DNA of 64,000 nt, taken from the NCBI GenBank assembly GCA_034766995.1, contig CM068316.1:13740500-13804499 (forward strand), read 5' to 3'. The notes below the pieces were generated by a model. That model was not told where the DNA came from and made no database searches. It saw only the letters and a program-made list of their open reading frames with translations. The position numbers were made by a program, and so were the translations under genes. The stretch comes from Acanthacorydalis orientalis (Eukaryota > Arthropoda > Insecta > Megaloptera > Corydalidae). Of the stretch, positions 13,292 to 26,309 are shown piece after piece (the first letter of the stretch is position 1; the number at the start of each line of letters is the position of its first letter).

Positions 13292-13795
13292 TAGCAAAAT
13301 TAGTACAATAGATCCGTTTCCAAAAATGACAAGTACATAATATACAGGTTTTTTTGTTGCTACCGATTTTTAGACAACTATAAATAAAATACCACGATCT
13401 AATAAGATAGCTGTTTGATTAACAATATTTTTTAAATATAAATATTTGTTACTTTTAATATATTTTTTTAAAATATTATTGGAGAAGTTTTATAATTTAA
13501 GTGGATATTATTTTAATACAAAAAATCAAATAGAGAAACAAATATTTTCCATAAAAATACTTGAATTTGGTAGGAAATATACGTTTAATAACAATAGATA
13601 GACACAAAGATATATGAATTGAATTCAGATACATGAAAATAAATAAGGCCGAATAGAACTGATATAATTTAAAATTGTATATTACTAGAAACTTATATAT
13701 TTCTACAAATTTCACAATCCAATATATAGATTCGTATAAAGAATACAATATAAAAAATATACAAGCGAATTCGTGTACATACGAAGATGCATGCA

Positions 13796-13826
<31 letters not shown>

Positions 13827-14336
13827 GAAAAAAAATATTTTTAATACAACAATAATAAATTGATCCCAAGAGATACGATTGTCGTTCAGTTTTTTATATA
13901 CAAATTTTATTTTTCACTGGAAAAAACATATTTTTTTAATTAAAATTTTATTTTCATTTGTGTATTTTTTATTAAATTTTGTCATAAACAAGAAATATGT
14001 TGTAAATAGGTCTTCTATTCAAACATGATGTAATAAATTATTATTCTATTATATATATATATACACGGTATGAAATAAAGCGCAAGAAAATTTATTTTTA
14101 ATAATTATGTATTTAAAATTAAATTTATTTTAATATGGTATTTCGGAGAAGATTTAATTTTAAATGAAAAATGTATGTATGCTTTCATTTTATGTATCAA
14201 TATTTATAATACACGGATTAGTTAAAAGTAGAGATTTTTCAGAATAAAGTTAAATTATTTTTTAAGTAAGTTTATTCTTTATTTTTAATTGACAGATTCA
14301 ATGAACAGAAGTCGGTTAAGATAACACCTAAAAGTG

Positions 14337-14393
<57 letters not shown>

Positions 14394-14839
14394 GTTATTT
14401 TTTTCGACTAACTGATATGTTAATAATTCCCTTTAACTTAAAATATAATTAACTTTTCATGATAATTAAATTGTACAACGTTTGCAATTTAATAAATTAG
14501 TAATATGACATGCTTTGTGTTTAGAAGAGAATATCAAACTTTTGTTAAAGTTAGTAAGGTCAAAATGTTACATATTCACTTTCATGAATAGACATCGTGT
14601 CAAATATTTCCCTTCAATATAACATTTTTGACATGTTATAAAATCTTTACTTTGGTATGCACCAAAGTGTTAAAAAAATATGCATTATTTACTTGTTACA
14701 TCGTAGTTGCATACATTGTTATAAAACGAGAAAAATAGGTCATTTCGGGACATAAACCACATAAAATATGTAACAAAGAGTACGCAACAATGCTTTACGA
14801 CATGTAGTACATCAATTGTTGTAAAAATAAAAAAAAATC
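13292..14839. other. AT-rich DNA, no gene seen
   Basis: Contains (TA)n at 13793-13822 and 14339-14390. A 99-codon minus-strand frame at 13497-13796 is rich in Tyr, Ile, Phe and Lys, as random AT-rich DNA would be, and has no recognisable motif. Confidence 0.55.
14339..14390. repeat. (TA)n microsatellite
   Basis: About 52 bp of uninterrupted TA repeats. Confidence 0.93.
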
Positions 14840-15300
14840 ACCCGTCCCAACGTCAAGCGCATTTTTCCGGTTGTTGGCACCGAACAAAAAAAAATACTCT
14901 TAAAAAATACAAAAGGGGAAAGAGTGCTCGGTAAATTTTCACACACGAGTGTTAACGGAAATGTAATGAATCCGACCGCTGGTAAGGAAATGTTAACAGG
15001 AAAGACAAAGGTTTCCGTTCGCGTACAAATCCGCGTGTGCGGAACAAGGAGCGTACTATTGATTTATGTTTGGTCAAGAAACCGATATTTTCACATGTCT
15101 GCCTCTCTATACCTACACAGCTCCAGTAGTCACTCGGTTAAGTGTTTGCAAGGAAAAGAACAATTGCCTCTCGATATGAAACTTTTATTTTCAGAATTAG
15201 CCAATAAATATCTTTAAGTAGCATTGATACGACATCGAGTCTTAATTGACGGTCTACATTAGTTTTAACGCACTGAAATTATTCCGTATCTGTTCGTTAG
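14840..15300. other. G+C-richer island of unknown origin
   Basis: Base composition is clearly less AT-biased than its surroundings. It contains TTGTTGGCACCGAAC near 14871 and an open plus-strand frame to 15217 whose in-frame first codon is GTG. I recognise no domain. It could be a fragment of a transposable element, an untranslated exon or a conserved regulatory block. Confidence 0.35.
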
Positions 15301-16836
15301 AATTATTTTCGTTAACTTCTTTACTTTTTATAATATCATTGAAATCATCTCGATAATAAAAATAACAAGAGATCGGTTCATTACTCAAGAAATTTAATCA
15401 GAAAGATTCTCATCAATTTAAGAAGATTTTATATGTATAATAGTATCAGATTCTTTATTGTTTTCTTTACTAAAAATTTTATTATCTATAATCATTCTAT
15501 ATTTTATTTAAAATGTTGATTAGTTATTTCTTTATATTTATATAATAGTATATATATATATATATAATCATCCATTATTTAATACTACTATACAGATACC
15601 TCTTATTTCTTCAGTTTAAACAATCTATTGTTCCTCTTTTTAACTCATTTCTAATGGATTTGGAGACAATAAAATTTTTGTTAGTCTTTTTTGAGGTAAT
15701 GCAAACTTATGTAAGATATATGATGTTTTTAAAGTAATTCATTTTTAATTCATAGCTTCTATTCAATACTTCCAGTGGTAAATATGTATTTTTTTTTCTT
15801 GTAATATAATCTATCTATTTAATTTTCATTTTTTTTATTTTTTATTACAATGTCTCTAATTGCTGTGTGTTTTAACTTCAATTCTATTATAAATATTATA
15901 AATACTTTTATTTCTTTGCATGTTACCTGAAATTGCTAAATTATTTTAGAATTAAAATTCCATGTTTTATTTTCATGGGTGAAAACAATTATAATACATT
16001 TGTTTAACATTTATGAAACAAGTATAAGCTTTCATTTAAATATTGAATCATTTTGTTCACATAGACATCATTCTGTTTTCATTCTTTCGATCTTCCTAAA
16101 TAAATGATATATTTGACCAGAGATTGACTTAAACGCATGCTTCAACATGTTTTCAGGTTATGTACTTTCTATTTTTATCTTAAAGGTAAGGAAGTAGAGT
16201 AGAATAGAGTTTGAGATGAAGTGATAGAGTTTTAATTTTTTTATTATAGTTTATGTCGAGACATATTTTTAAACTGAATTTGTCAGTAAAATTGTATATT
16301 CAGTTTAAATAACAGAATGTTTCGTTCAAATAAATTATATCATATTTTTATTATTCCGGTAACTTGATGAATATTAATATTAAATGTCACAAATGATACA
16401 TCCTTGATATAATAATATTTCCTCCTCTTCAATGAATTATATATCGTTAATAATACTAAACATGTTAATTAATTTCATTGACTCCTATTTCTTGTGTATC
16501 AATTATTTTTCTGAAAATATCATAAAGTATTCCTTTTTTTCACGATTCGTTTAAATTTTTGATTTATTTTTCGATTTGGTTTCAAAATCTTTGTTTTTTT
16601 TTTAATATTCAGTCATTTTCTTTTACTGCTTTGAATTTTTTGTTGATAATGTTATGAGCAAACGAATGTGTTTAGTTTTAAATATCTAAATTATTATTTC
16701 TTTATCTCCCAATTCATTTAATTATATAATTTACAATAAAAAAATATTTTCGAAATACCTTTCCTCATATCACGTATCTTATTCAGTTTTATTTATTTTT
16801 CATTATTTATGTAGTTTTACTGATTTTGTTGGGTTT

Positions 16837-16871
16837 ATACACACACAAACACACACACACACATATATATA

Positions 16872-16916
<45 letters not shown>

Positions 16917-16983
16917 GAACATATATATAAAGACACATTTAAAATGAAAGAAGCTTATTACCTGCAGTGCAATGTTAGAAATT

Positions 16984-17082
<99 letters not shown>
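16837..17082. repeat. Compound (CA)n/(TA)n microsatellite cluster
   Basis: Two tracts, 16837-16909 starting with CA repeats and 16986-17082 with TGTG interruptions, separated by about 75 bp of ordinary sequence. Confidence 0.93.
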
Positions 17083-17869
17083 AATATAAAGTAAATATCA
17101 ATATTTTTTTATTTTGATCAAAACTTTTACTTACATTGGGTTAAGTTTATACATTAATTAGAGTTCTTTTTTATTTAGAAGCTGTCCCTGTAACGTTTTT
17201 TATATAGTGTTTAGTCATGTATGCTTTTAATGTTTGTTTCTAAGAAGAAAACTAGGATTTTCGTTTTTGCATTTACTAATCAAACTGGAAATTGAGAAAC
17301 TACAATAATTTAAAACATTTTTTTTATATTGCTCTCTATTCTTGGGGATATAAATAATATTTTTTTACAATTGCTACAAACCTATTGCACTCTGCTAAAC
17401 AGTATGAATCAACGACGTCTTATTCGTTTGAAACGAATTAATCAAAGCTTTAAAAAAAAATCCAAATTGTACATAAAAACAAAGTTATGTAAAATATTTA
17501 TAGACGTAATTAATTATTAATGTAAAAGAGATTTAATTATTTTCACAAATTATGATTGTTTTACACAATTCAATTAAAACCAATATGTTTAACTTACCAA
17601 ATTATATAATGACAATAAAGGGGACTCACCTGAAACAAACAAAAGAATTTTAATGAGAATTTATTTTGAATGTAATACAAATAGTGTATTCTAGAAATTT
17701 TGTATTTCTTAATTAACATCTTTTATGTTATTTGAGACAATTATAACAAAACGACTACAAATTTAAATTATAAATATATATTGCATTTTATTAAAAATAA
17801 TATCGAAAATTAAGATGGATTTATAATTAAATTATTTCCCTTATATAAGGTTATTCAATTTTATATAAT

Positions 17870-17938
<69 letters not shown>
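17870..17938. repeat. Compound (CA)n-(TA)n microsatellite
   Basis: About 16 bp of CA repeats and then about 53 bp of TA repeats. Confidence 0.94.
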
Positions 17939-17941
<3 letters not shown>

Positions 17942-18287
17942 TATATTAATAAATATGTATATGTTTCTTTACAATGTTCGAAGTGGTAATTTCGTTTATT
18001 TGACAGAATTGTTATCTGACGGCTATGAGTACGCACTATTTAAATAAAACAGAATAAAAGTCAAAATAAAGGGAGTGAACTGAAGCAAATGATTCAATAG
18101 AAATATATATGCTTTCTACTCGAGAGGTCTGAGATCGCGTGTGTTTAATCAACCATTCGAAAATGAGGTTTTCAGCAGTTCCTTCAATCTTTGCATCAGT
18201 ATTTGTGCATTATTTTATACGAATCAAGAAGTTTATATCAAATTTATTACTTTTACGTTTACTTTATAAAATATGGATACACCTATG

Positions 18288-18326
<39 letters not shown>

Positions 18327-19759
18327 CGAGGTTATATAAAAATAAATTCTACGTAGTCGAAGGAGAAAGCAAATTCCTGTCAATAAGTAAATATTAAAAA
18401 TTAGTAACGTCACTTCAGTAAAACAGAATGCATGTTCAATCCTATGAATAATTTAAATATGACTTTTAAATATTATCTAAAAATAAATTATTTTGTTAAT
18501 GAAAATACAAATAAAATAATGTAACACGCTTCTGTTACCTTTGTAATGTAAATATTATTCAAAAGTTCATTTGATAATATATTTAAATATTCAATGCGAA
18601 TATCGCATGTAACGATAAAAAAACAGAGTATAATTGTGGATTGATAATTAAATTTCTAAAATGGTACAAAACGCTTTAGGGTATTATAAATATGATTCAA
18701 AAATATTATTCATGTGTTCGAAATACTGATTTTTTAGTTGTTAGCAGTGTGTTTCTTATGTTGCTTTTCTTTTGTACGTTCTTTTTTCATATCTTTTTGG
18801 CGTGTCTTCCTTTTATTTATCTTCAGATCTGTCAAGGGACTTTTTATAATGATTCTGTGCTATATTCTTATCCCTTAGACTCTCGTCCCATTTTATTAAA
18901 TGGCTAACTATTATTTTTATTTGATGATACGATCTATTACTCTTATAATGTCGATTTCGTGTTTTTATTAGTGTGAGAATTCGAAGGTCATATTTAATTT
19001 TATTTAATAGAAGATGGAATTATAATTGACATTTAGAGTAATTAAATAAGAGTTTGAAAGAAACTAAAACTTCTAACTACAAGACATATTAGCGAACTGA
19101 ATTATTTTTCTGTTTGTAATTTATTAAGTTTTATCTTTTACAAATTCTTGAAAATAAAGGAATTTGGAAGACCTTAAATTCAGTATTGTGATAAAGTAAA
19201 AATTTTATATGTATTATAAATTTACAAAATATTATGAATCTATATAATACTATATTTATATAAAGAACAGTTGAACACTTTTTATATAATACAGATAATG
19301 CTATTTAGAGAATTTCGTATCAACCTGCAATATTTTCAAATGTGAAAAATTAACATTAACTACACTAAAGTATCAAGTATCCACATTCATATCGGATTTT
19401 GTAGCTGCAAACGAGATTTTGTCTATATTCAAGAAGTGAGAAAATGAAAATGAGGAAAATGATTCTTGAATACGGTAGAGTTTAAACTATTTTTTCAATT
19501 TAATTTAATATTCATCAATTAATATTATATATTTTCGAAAAAGGAACTAGTATTAATTTATTTTTCTGCAAATATTTACTTTTGGACTCAAATGAGAAGT
19601 AATAGGATTTTTTTAAATTACATACATGAGAAGTATTTTTATATGTGGTAATAAAAATATTACATTCGACAATATACACATTTTTAAAATACTTTCAATA
19701 TACTGAGTACCAATTTGGATCCATTATATTATAATATTAAGAATAATTTTCTAGAAAAA

Positions 19760-20400
19760 TCAGAATTTACGACACGTACTTCAAAGCACAAAAAAAGAAA
19801 CCAGTGACATTTTCAATACCACGTAACGCGTCCGTAATGGAAAAAATATTCAAACATAATTATAAAACAGCGTATCATCGAAGGTTCCTTCACAAATGTA
19901 GAATTTTCAATACTATAATATCATCGGTGAAAACTTAATGTAGCCAGCAAACCCATCACACTATATCCCATGCGAGTCATTTCCTATCGGCTTTTTAGAG
20001 GTTTTCTCCCCACCCTTCTATTATCATCGTTCGTATCTTAAGACGCGAAGCAAAACGGCACATCAAGAAGCTGAAAACAGGTCACAGGTCACGAAGATAA
20101 CACATTCGTATCCTATACGTTGATCTTTGTCACACATGAACCCGATTCAGATATGCGGTGTACACTGAAAACCACATACATAAATGGCACAAATACTCTG
20201 GCAGACAAACACAAACTCGTGTTGTAGATAGGAACACAGAATCGTATTCATACTTTTTTTTTAGGAAAAAATCATCGTTGTATACATTATATGTATATAT
20301 AATTGTATAGATGTATATATAATTGTTCAAAAACAACTCTTCCATTAAATGAAGTGTAGGTGTGTTCCTCATGGGTTGTTAGTACGAGATGAGAGAATAT
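19760..20400. other. G+C-richer island containing a DR1 site
   Basis: A block of about 600 bp with many CG dinucleotides and C-runs (for example TTCTCCCCACCC) against an AT-rich background. No coding frame with a known domain was found. The 80-codon minus-strand frame at 20130-20372 is unremarkable. The nuclear-receptor-type repeat at 20079-20091 suggests this may be regulatory DNA. Confidence 0.4.
20079..20091 (+). promoter_or_regulatory. Perfect DR1 nuclear-receptor response element
   Basis: AGGTCA-C-AGGTCA: two consensus half-sites in direct repeat with a one-base spacer. In animals this is the preferred site of HNF4, RXR/USP and COUP/Svp receptors (family knowledge). The site is exact in sequence that is otherwise poor in G and C. 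Whether it is bound is inference, and no target promoter was identified nearby. Confidence 0.5.
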
Positions 20401-20538
20401 AGTGTGTGTTCTTGCGTATTTACATCTGGACTCCGTGTTTAATGTGAGTTTAAAACAGCTATAGAAACGATTTTAATTAAATTAAAATCTGTATCGTACT
20501 TTTGGTAGGATTTCAACATTGTACCTACAGATTTCAAC

Positions 20539-20552
20539 ATATATACACACAG

Positions 20553-20601
<49 letters not shown>
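20539..20601. repeat. Compound (CA)n-(TA)n microsatellite
   Basis: CA repeats with a CAGACA interruption, then about 40 bp of TA repeats. Confidence 0.93.
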
Positions 20602-20606
<5 letters not shown>

Positions 20607-21080
20607 AAAATAGAGTACAAGAGGTAAACAGATTAAGATTAGTAATTGAGATATCGAGATCTACATAGAACTGATGAAGAAATATAAAATAATTAAAATA
20701 CTATGTTTCAAGAAATTTAGTCTCTATGTCAGTAAAATATGTATACATATTTTAATTGCTATATAACTGTTGGATTTGACAGTTTTGTTTTAATATAATT
20801 ACAAAAAAATAATAGATTCTTGTATTTGAATGATCATTAGTTAGAAAAATCGAAAAAATAATCTATAAATATGAAAATTTAATAATTGTTTAATACAATT
20901 TAAGATTTCATTCATGGAAAAGTATCAACAATATTGAATGTTAGTCTATTCTTTATACTTACATTTAAGACTCGCTATTTTTATAGCAGATAATCAACGA
21001 AGTTCTTATTGTTTTTAGAAAAAAAATTAAGTAATGAAATATTATAATAATAATGTAAGTACATTTACTTACAATAATAC

Positions 21081-22064
21081 ATCTGATAGCAGAGGTTTCA
21101 AAAATGATCTAAATCTTACTTTACTAGTTTTCTTCTTAAATTTATTTATGAAAACTTTTATAAAAAAATCAATTCGATATCAAGATCATTATCCTTACAA
21201 AAAAATCGTGAAATTGTCGCTCTGATGATGATGGGGTTGCAATCGAAATGCATATAAGCTACTACCGAAAATAATCAATAATAATTAATTGAATATTTTT
21301 GATCAAAAAATGTGATGTGATTTGTGAAGTAAAAAATAATTCATTTGTAAAAGAAAATTCAGCCAGTGTCAGAACCGTTATTATGATAGAAAACATTGCT
21401 CAAGAAATTCGGGAAAATACAGAAGCAAGGAGTGTCTGTTTTTTATTGCTATTATAAACTTGTATAAATGTATAGATGTTACTTTTTATTAATTGTAAGA
21501 CATCAAAAGTTTATTTTAACATTACAAATAAAAGATAATAACTGTTTATTTTTATACTTGGAATCGTCTGATAAATCTGATAGTAGAGGTTCCAAAAATG
21601 ATCTAAGTCTTATTTTACTAGTTCTTTTCTTTAATTTATTTATGAAAGTTTTTATTGAAGAAATCAATTCGATATCAAGACCATCATCCTAACCAAAAAA
21701 ATAGGGAAATTTTCGTTCTGAAGATGATGAAGTTGCCATCGAAATGCGTATAAGCTATAATCGAAAATAATCTATAATAATTCATTGGACATATTTGATC
21801 GAAAAATTTGGTGTGATTTGTAAAGTAAAAAATAATTCATTTGTGAAAGTGAATTTAACCACAGTGTCAGAACGGTTATTGTGGTAGAAAACATTGTTTA
21901 AGAAATTCGGGAAAATATAGAAATAACGAGTTTCCATTATTAATTACTATTATATACTTGTATAAATGTATAGGTGTTAATTTTTAATAATTATAGTACT
22001 TCAAAAGCTTGTTTCGAACATTACAAATAAAAGATATAACTGTTTATTTTTATACTTGGAATCC
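21081..22064 (+). repeat. Two-copy tandem repeat, 494-bp unit
   Basis: Unit 1 starts at 21081 (ATCTGATAGCAGAGGTTTC) and unit 2 at 21575 (ATCTGATAGTAGAGGTTCC). They stay alignable to about 22064, both ending near TTTTATACTTGGAATC. Each holds a short open frame with a shared core (SDSRG.KNDL.L, LLV, NLFMK) followed by a CTGA.GATGAT...ATCGAAATGC box. Parts of the unit recur at about 27177-27340 and 54285-54360, so this is a dispersed family with one tandem pair. Its identity is unknown. Tandem partial copies with such a 3' box recall Penelope-like retroelements, which is inference only. Confidence 0.75.
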
Positions 22065-23107
22065 TGTGGACGTATTGTTCTAGTAGTCTTGGTCTTTGCG
22101 AATCTCACGAGTCTTTATATTCTACTAGTTTTGTTTCTTGGACTATTGCCAGTTACCTGAAGATAACTAACATATGGATTTCTAGTAGTTATATACAGTT
22201 ACCTGAAGATCGAACATAATTTGAAACTAGTAGTAGACGATAAAAGATTGTAATTATTTATAAGAACTAAGATAATTAGCACAATTTAAAAATAAAAGTA
22301 AAATGCCTTTCTTCAATAAGTTCTTTATTTTATTATTTCTTTGCTAGTTAACAAATTTATTTTGAGAAATTGTTAAAAATAATACTTTTTATTTGAAATA
22401 TTTGAACAGTGATAACTTAAAAGTAAAAAAAGAATATAGTTACTGCACTTTTTGTTGAATATGTCTGGAAAAATTTCAATTTATTACAGATATTACCAAG
22501 AAACTTTCTACACAATCCTTCATGTATTTTAAATCGTTATACTTTAATTTTATGGTTTATTTATCTCGATGAAAATGAACTTTATATTTCTTCATAATAA
22601 GTTATTGAATTTGTATATAAATTGATATTTCACTTATAATTCATTATCAGTTAGATTTTCATAATAATATTAATAGTATTTCAAAACAGGTATTTATTTC
22701 ATTCAAATTTTGATTTTGTATTTATCTAAGAAAAGCATTTTGTATTTATCAAAGCAAGACTTGAAAGAAAAGCATTTGTGTGTTTTGTTTCCCAAATGAA
22801 AAAACATATTTTGTTCAGATTCTTCTTAAATTTCAAAGAATAAAATATATTTCTGTGTATCATGTTTTCACATCGGTATTGTTTCTCGTAAAGAATTCTT
22901 ATGAAAAGTTTGTACTAAAAGATTATGACGTATAAAATTATCCCAGGAGGAATAAACATGTTTTTTCATGTACATTAACTGTAATAATACTTTGTATTTT
23001 ACCTTATTGTTTATACGAATTCTTTAAATTATACCAATTTTATTTTATATGTATTAATAAATATTTTTTTAAACAAAAAATATAATACTATCAATTTTGA
23101 ATTTAAT

Positions 23108-23130
23108 GTATATATCTATCTATCTATCTA

Positions 23131-23168
<38 letters not shown>

Positions 23169-23203
23169 CTATCTATCTAATATACATATATATATATATA
23201 TAG
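23108..23203. repeat. Compound (ATCT)n-(AT)n microsatellite
   Basis: Two ATCT runs separated and followed by TA repeats. Confidence 0.93.
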
Positions 23204-23689
23204 AATAATAGTAAAGTATATTAAAAAGTACCTAAAATTTTTTTTAAATTAAATAAAACCTTCCAAATGTTAAACAGTAAATTTAAAATTATATAAACAT
23301 ATATCGTCTGAGAAGTTTAAAATTTATCTCTTTATTCAGAATAAAATCAAGAGTATTTTATCAAAAAAATATTTTAAACTGATCTAGTTACACAAATTAG
23401 CGATATAAAATATAAATACCAGTTATATAAAACTAAACCGTAAATACTTATTATTCTTAGAAATTCCGTTCAGCTTAAAATAATATTTAAACTTATAAAT
23501 ATTTAAAATGTAACATCATTTCGAGCAGAATGTGGAAACCATAAAATATGATTGTATCAGCTTTTTGTGATTAAATCATGAACTAACTTTTTATTAAATT
23601 AATACGGAATTTCATTTAATTAAATCCTCACAGAACAGGATTTGAATTTTATATAACTTAATTATAATAGTAGTAAGTCATATACACAC

Positions 23690-23691
23690 AC

Positions 23692-23757
<66 letters not shown>
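23690..23757. repeat. (TA)n microsatellite
   Basis: About 65 bp of TA repeats with one G interruption, preceded by CACACA. Confidence 0.93.
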
Positions 23758-23909
23758 AACGAATTTTATGTCTTATTTATAATATTGATATACATATGTT
23801 CAAAAATATGGAACAACGACTTGAAAACCAAATAGTGTGTTGGCTTGGAAAATATAATAAAATATATGTTCAGTTAGAGCACAAATCATATAAAATTTAT
23901 ACATTACAA

Positions 23910-23917
23910 ACACACAC

Positions 23918-23962
<45 letters not shown>
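23910..23962. repeat. Compound (CA)n-(TA)n microsatellite
   Basis: CA repeats then about 40 bp of TA repeats. Confidence 0.93.
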
Positions 23963-23965
<3 letters not shown>

Positions 23966-25359
23966 GTAACTAACAAAATCATATTTTTTCTTTAATAATA
24001 AATTTGGCATCGCTTAGTTTAAGAACATTAGGTACTATTACAAAATATGAAGTTTAAGTTAATACTGACTAATCGATCCTTTTTATATTAATTTGTATTT
24101 AGAAAAAAACGAATTAAATAATAATGTAAATGTTTTATTAGAAATAAATTTCTTATTTAACAAACTATATTCACTTATTCATTTCTTTTTATATTTTTTT
24201 GTTCTTTGAAAGTGAAATTTTAATGTTATTTAAAGTTATAATGAATATATATATATATATAAGGTAGTTACAACATTTTAAGTTAATCTTACTAATAATG
24301 AGAGACAGCCAAAGAATTATCCACAATTATTTTAATTCTTGAAACAAAAAACAAAGAAAGTCTAGAGCATAATCAATCTAACCGTGTATTTATTTTTAAA
24401 AAAATAATGGCTATGCAATGAGTAATAAGTTTTTTTATTCAGTAAGTGAATAAAACTGGTATTTGTTCTTTCAGATAATCTTTAACGACTGTCTTATATT
24501 AGTCGTTAGATCAAAATGGCATGCTTTGAGATTGTCTGACTCGTTTGCTTTACTTTGAGATTATTATCATCTGATGAAAGTGCATTTCTTTTGTAGTGGG
24601 AATAAATGGCAGTTAAATGATTACAGATCAAGATTTGTATTTTATTTCTGGGATCGGCATTTGAGACACTTAATGATCGTAAATCTTTGTGCATTTTAAA
24701 GTGTGTATGATATGATCTATTCTTTCTTTAAAAATTCCAAATTTTCAACAACAGTACTGTAAGTTATCCTAAATAACACCTCTAACAGCTTTATTTTATT
24801 GAAGAATCAACACGTTATTGGTCATTTCTCACAGCATATCTGCTAAATGGAAATTGTCCTTCAAATCGGCTTTGTCAAGATTAAATTTCTTATTTTTTTG
24901 CCTCAATAACTAACAGTATATCTGTTTCTCTTACTCATTTCCAAACAAATATTTTGTCATCGACAAGTATTTATGAACTACACGTTTTCACTTGTAACAA
25001 ATTCAAGTACGGTGCTTTAAACACATTGACAGTATTTTTAAACAACTGCATATTTTTATTCTCATTGAGTAGCGTTTTCTGAAACTAGATTGACGCTATT
25101 AAAAAAACTTATACGTTTTTATTCAAGGCATAAAATAATTCAAAAATCTCGCTACGAAATTTCAAAAGTAATGAAGTCATGTGTAAACATGTTCGAACAT
25201 CCGTTGGAAATTTTCAAATATTGTACATAAATGATTTTGTATAATAAATCAAATTTCCTCATATTTAAACCTATTGTCGTCTTCATGCAATAATAAGCAG
25301 CTGTTGTGTGTTACACTGTTTTTAGGATCGAACGCTTTTATTTAAAAAATGAGTATAAT

Positions 25360-25361
25360 GT

Positions 25362-25419
<58 letters not shown>
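25360..25419. repeat. (TA)n microsatellite
   Basis: About 58 bp of TA repeats. Confidence 0.93.
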
Positions 25420-25423
<4 letters not shown>

Positions 25424-26043
25424 TATAATTATGTTTCGCTTTATAGTTCACTGCAGTATTTTTGAATAATTAATAATCAGATTTTCATGAAAGATATAAA
25501 ATATGTAAAGTAGATAGTTTATAATAAATTTTAAATTTGAAGTTTTTATTTGGATGTCATTTATTCCCTTAATAAACGTATATGTTACTTTAACGAAACT
25601 GTTTATAACAAATTACATATTGAAAATCCATACCTGTACACAAAAGCGTATCGTTTACAATCAATTCACTATAGACGCAAGTTGGTAAATTACTTTAATT
25701 CAATACAAAATAAGAAATGGATGCTCGTTTTATACAAATCCAACGTAATTTGTTCTTTATTTATAGAGAGAAACGGATTGTCTATCTTGAATTGGCATTA
25801 GTACAAAAGATAAAGATCGATATTTGGAAAATAAAGTACCGTCTAACTAAGGAATACAGATAAATATACAGAAACAGGTGAACTGATAAAAAAGTAATTA
25901 TTATTTCAAATTAAGTAATTTAAAAGGAAACATGTTTTTTCTCAAAATCAATAAAACATTTAAACTTTGTTCCTTGTATTATAATCACTCAATCTAATAT
26001 TTTTTTATATAATTGTATTATATTTCAAACTTATTTATTTCTT

Positions 26044-26044
<1 letters not shown>

Positions 26045-26097
<53 letters not shown>
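26045..26097. repeat. (TA)n microsatellite
   Basis: About 53 bp of TA repeats with one TT interruption, some 220 bp upstream of the mariner relic. Confidence 0.92.
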
Positions 26098-26100
<3 letters not shown>

Positions 26101-26309
26101 GTTATTTTGCATTGTATTGTGTCTTTTATTAAAGCGGTCTGTCCGTTAGTGGCAATTTATTTTAAGATTCATTTTCTTTAATAAACCGTTATTTATGTTA
26201 AATTAAAACTGCGAAGCGTAGTTATCGTAAAATTCGTAGAAAAGAGAATTTTTATTGTGAGAGGTAAAGAAATAACTTATATCTTTTTAAAGAAATGTCT
26301 GAGATACTA

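Larger units (their letters stand above)
15301..19759. other. AT-rich DNA with microsatellites, no gene seen
   Basis: Long T-rich stretches (15.5-16.8 kb) and compound CA/TA tracts. A 71-codon plus-strand frame at 18692-18907 is hydrophobic (SVFLMLLFFCTFFF) but has no recognisable family, so I do not call it a gene. Confidence 0.55.
22065..26300. other. AT-rich DNA with microsatellites, no gene seen
   Basis: A short direct repeat, AGTTACCTGAAGAT, occurs twice between 22150 and 22212. Microsatellites lie at 23108-23203, 23690-23757, 23910-23962, 25360-25419 and 26045-26097. Open frames of 60-83 codons (for example 25550-25801) have no recognisable domain. Confidence 0.55.

Noticed and set aside
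14924..15217. 97-codon plus-strand frame in a G+C-richer island.
   Set aside because: It starts at a GTG, which is not a eukaryotic start in practice, and shows no recognisable motif; kept only as part of the island.
18692..18907. Hydrophobic 71-codon frame that might be a membrane peptide.
   Set aside because: T-rich DNA gives Phe/Leu-rich frames by chance; no signal peptide plus domain pattern and no homology recognised.
21034..21692. Two short frames sharing SDSRG.KNDL, suggesting a conserved peptide.
   Set aside because: The similarity is explained by the 494-bp tandem duplication; the flanking parts of the frames differ and no start is conserved.
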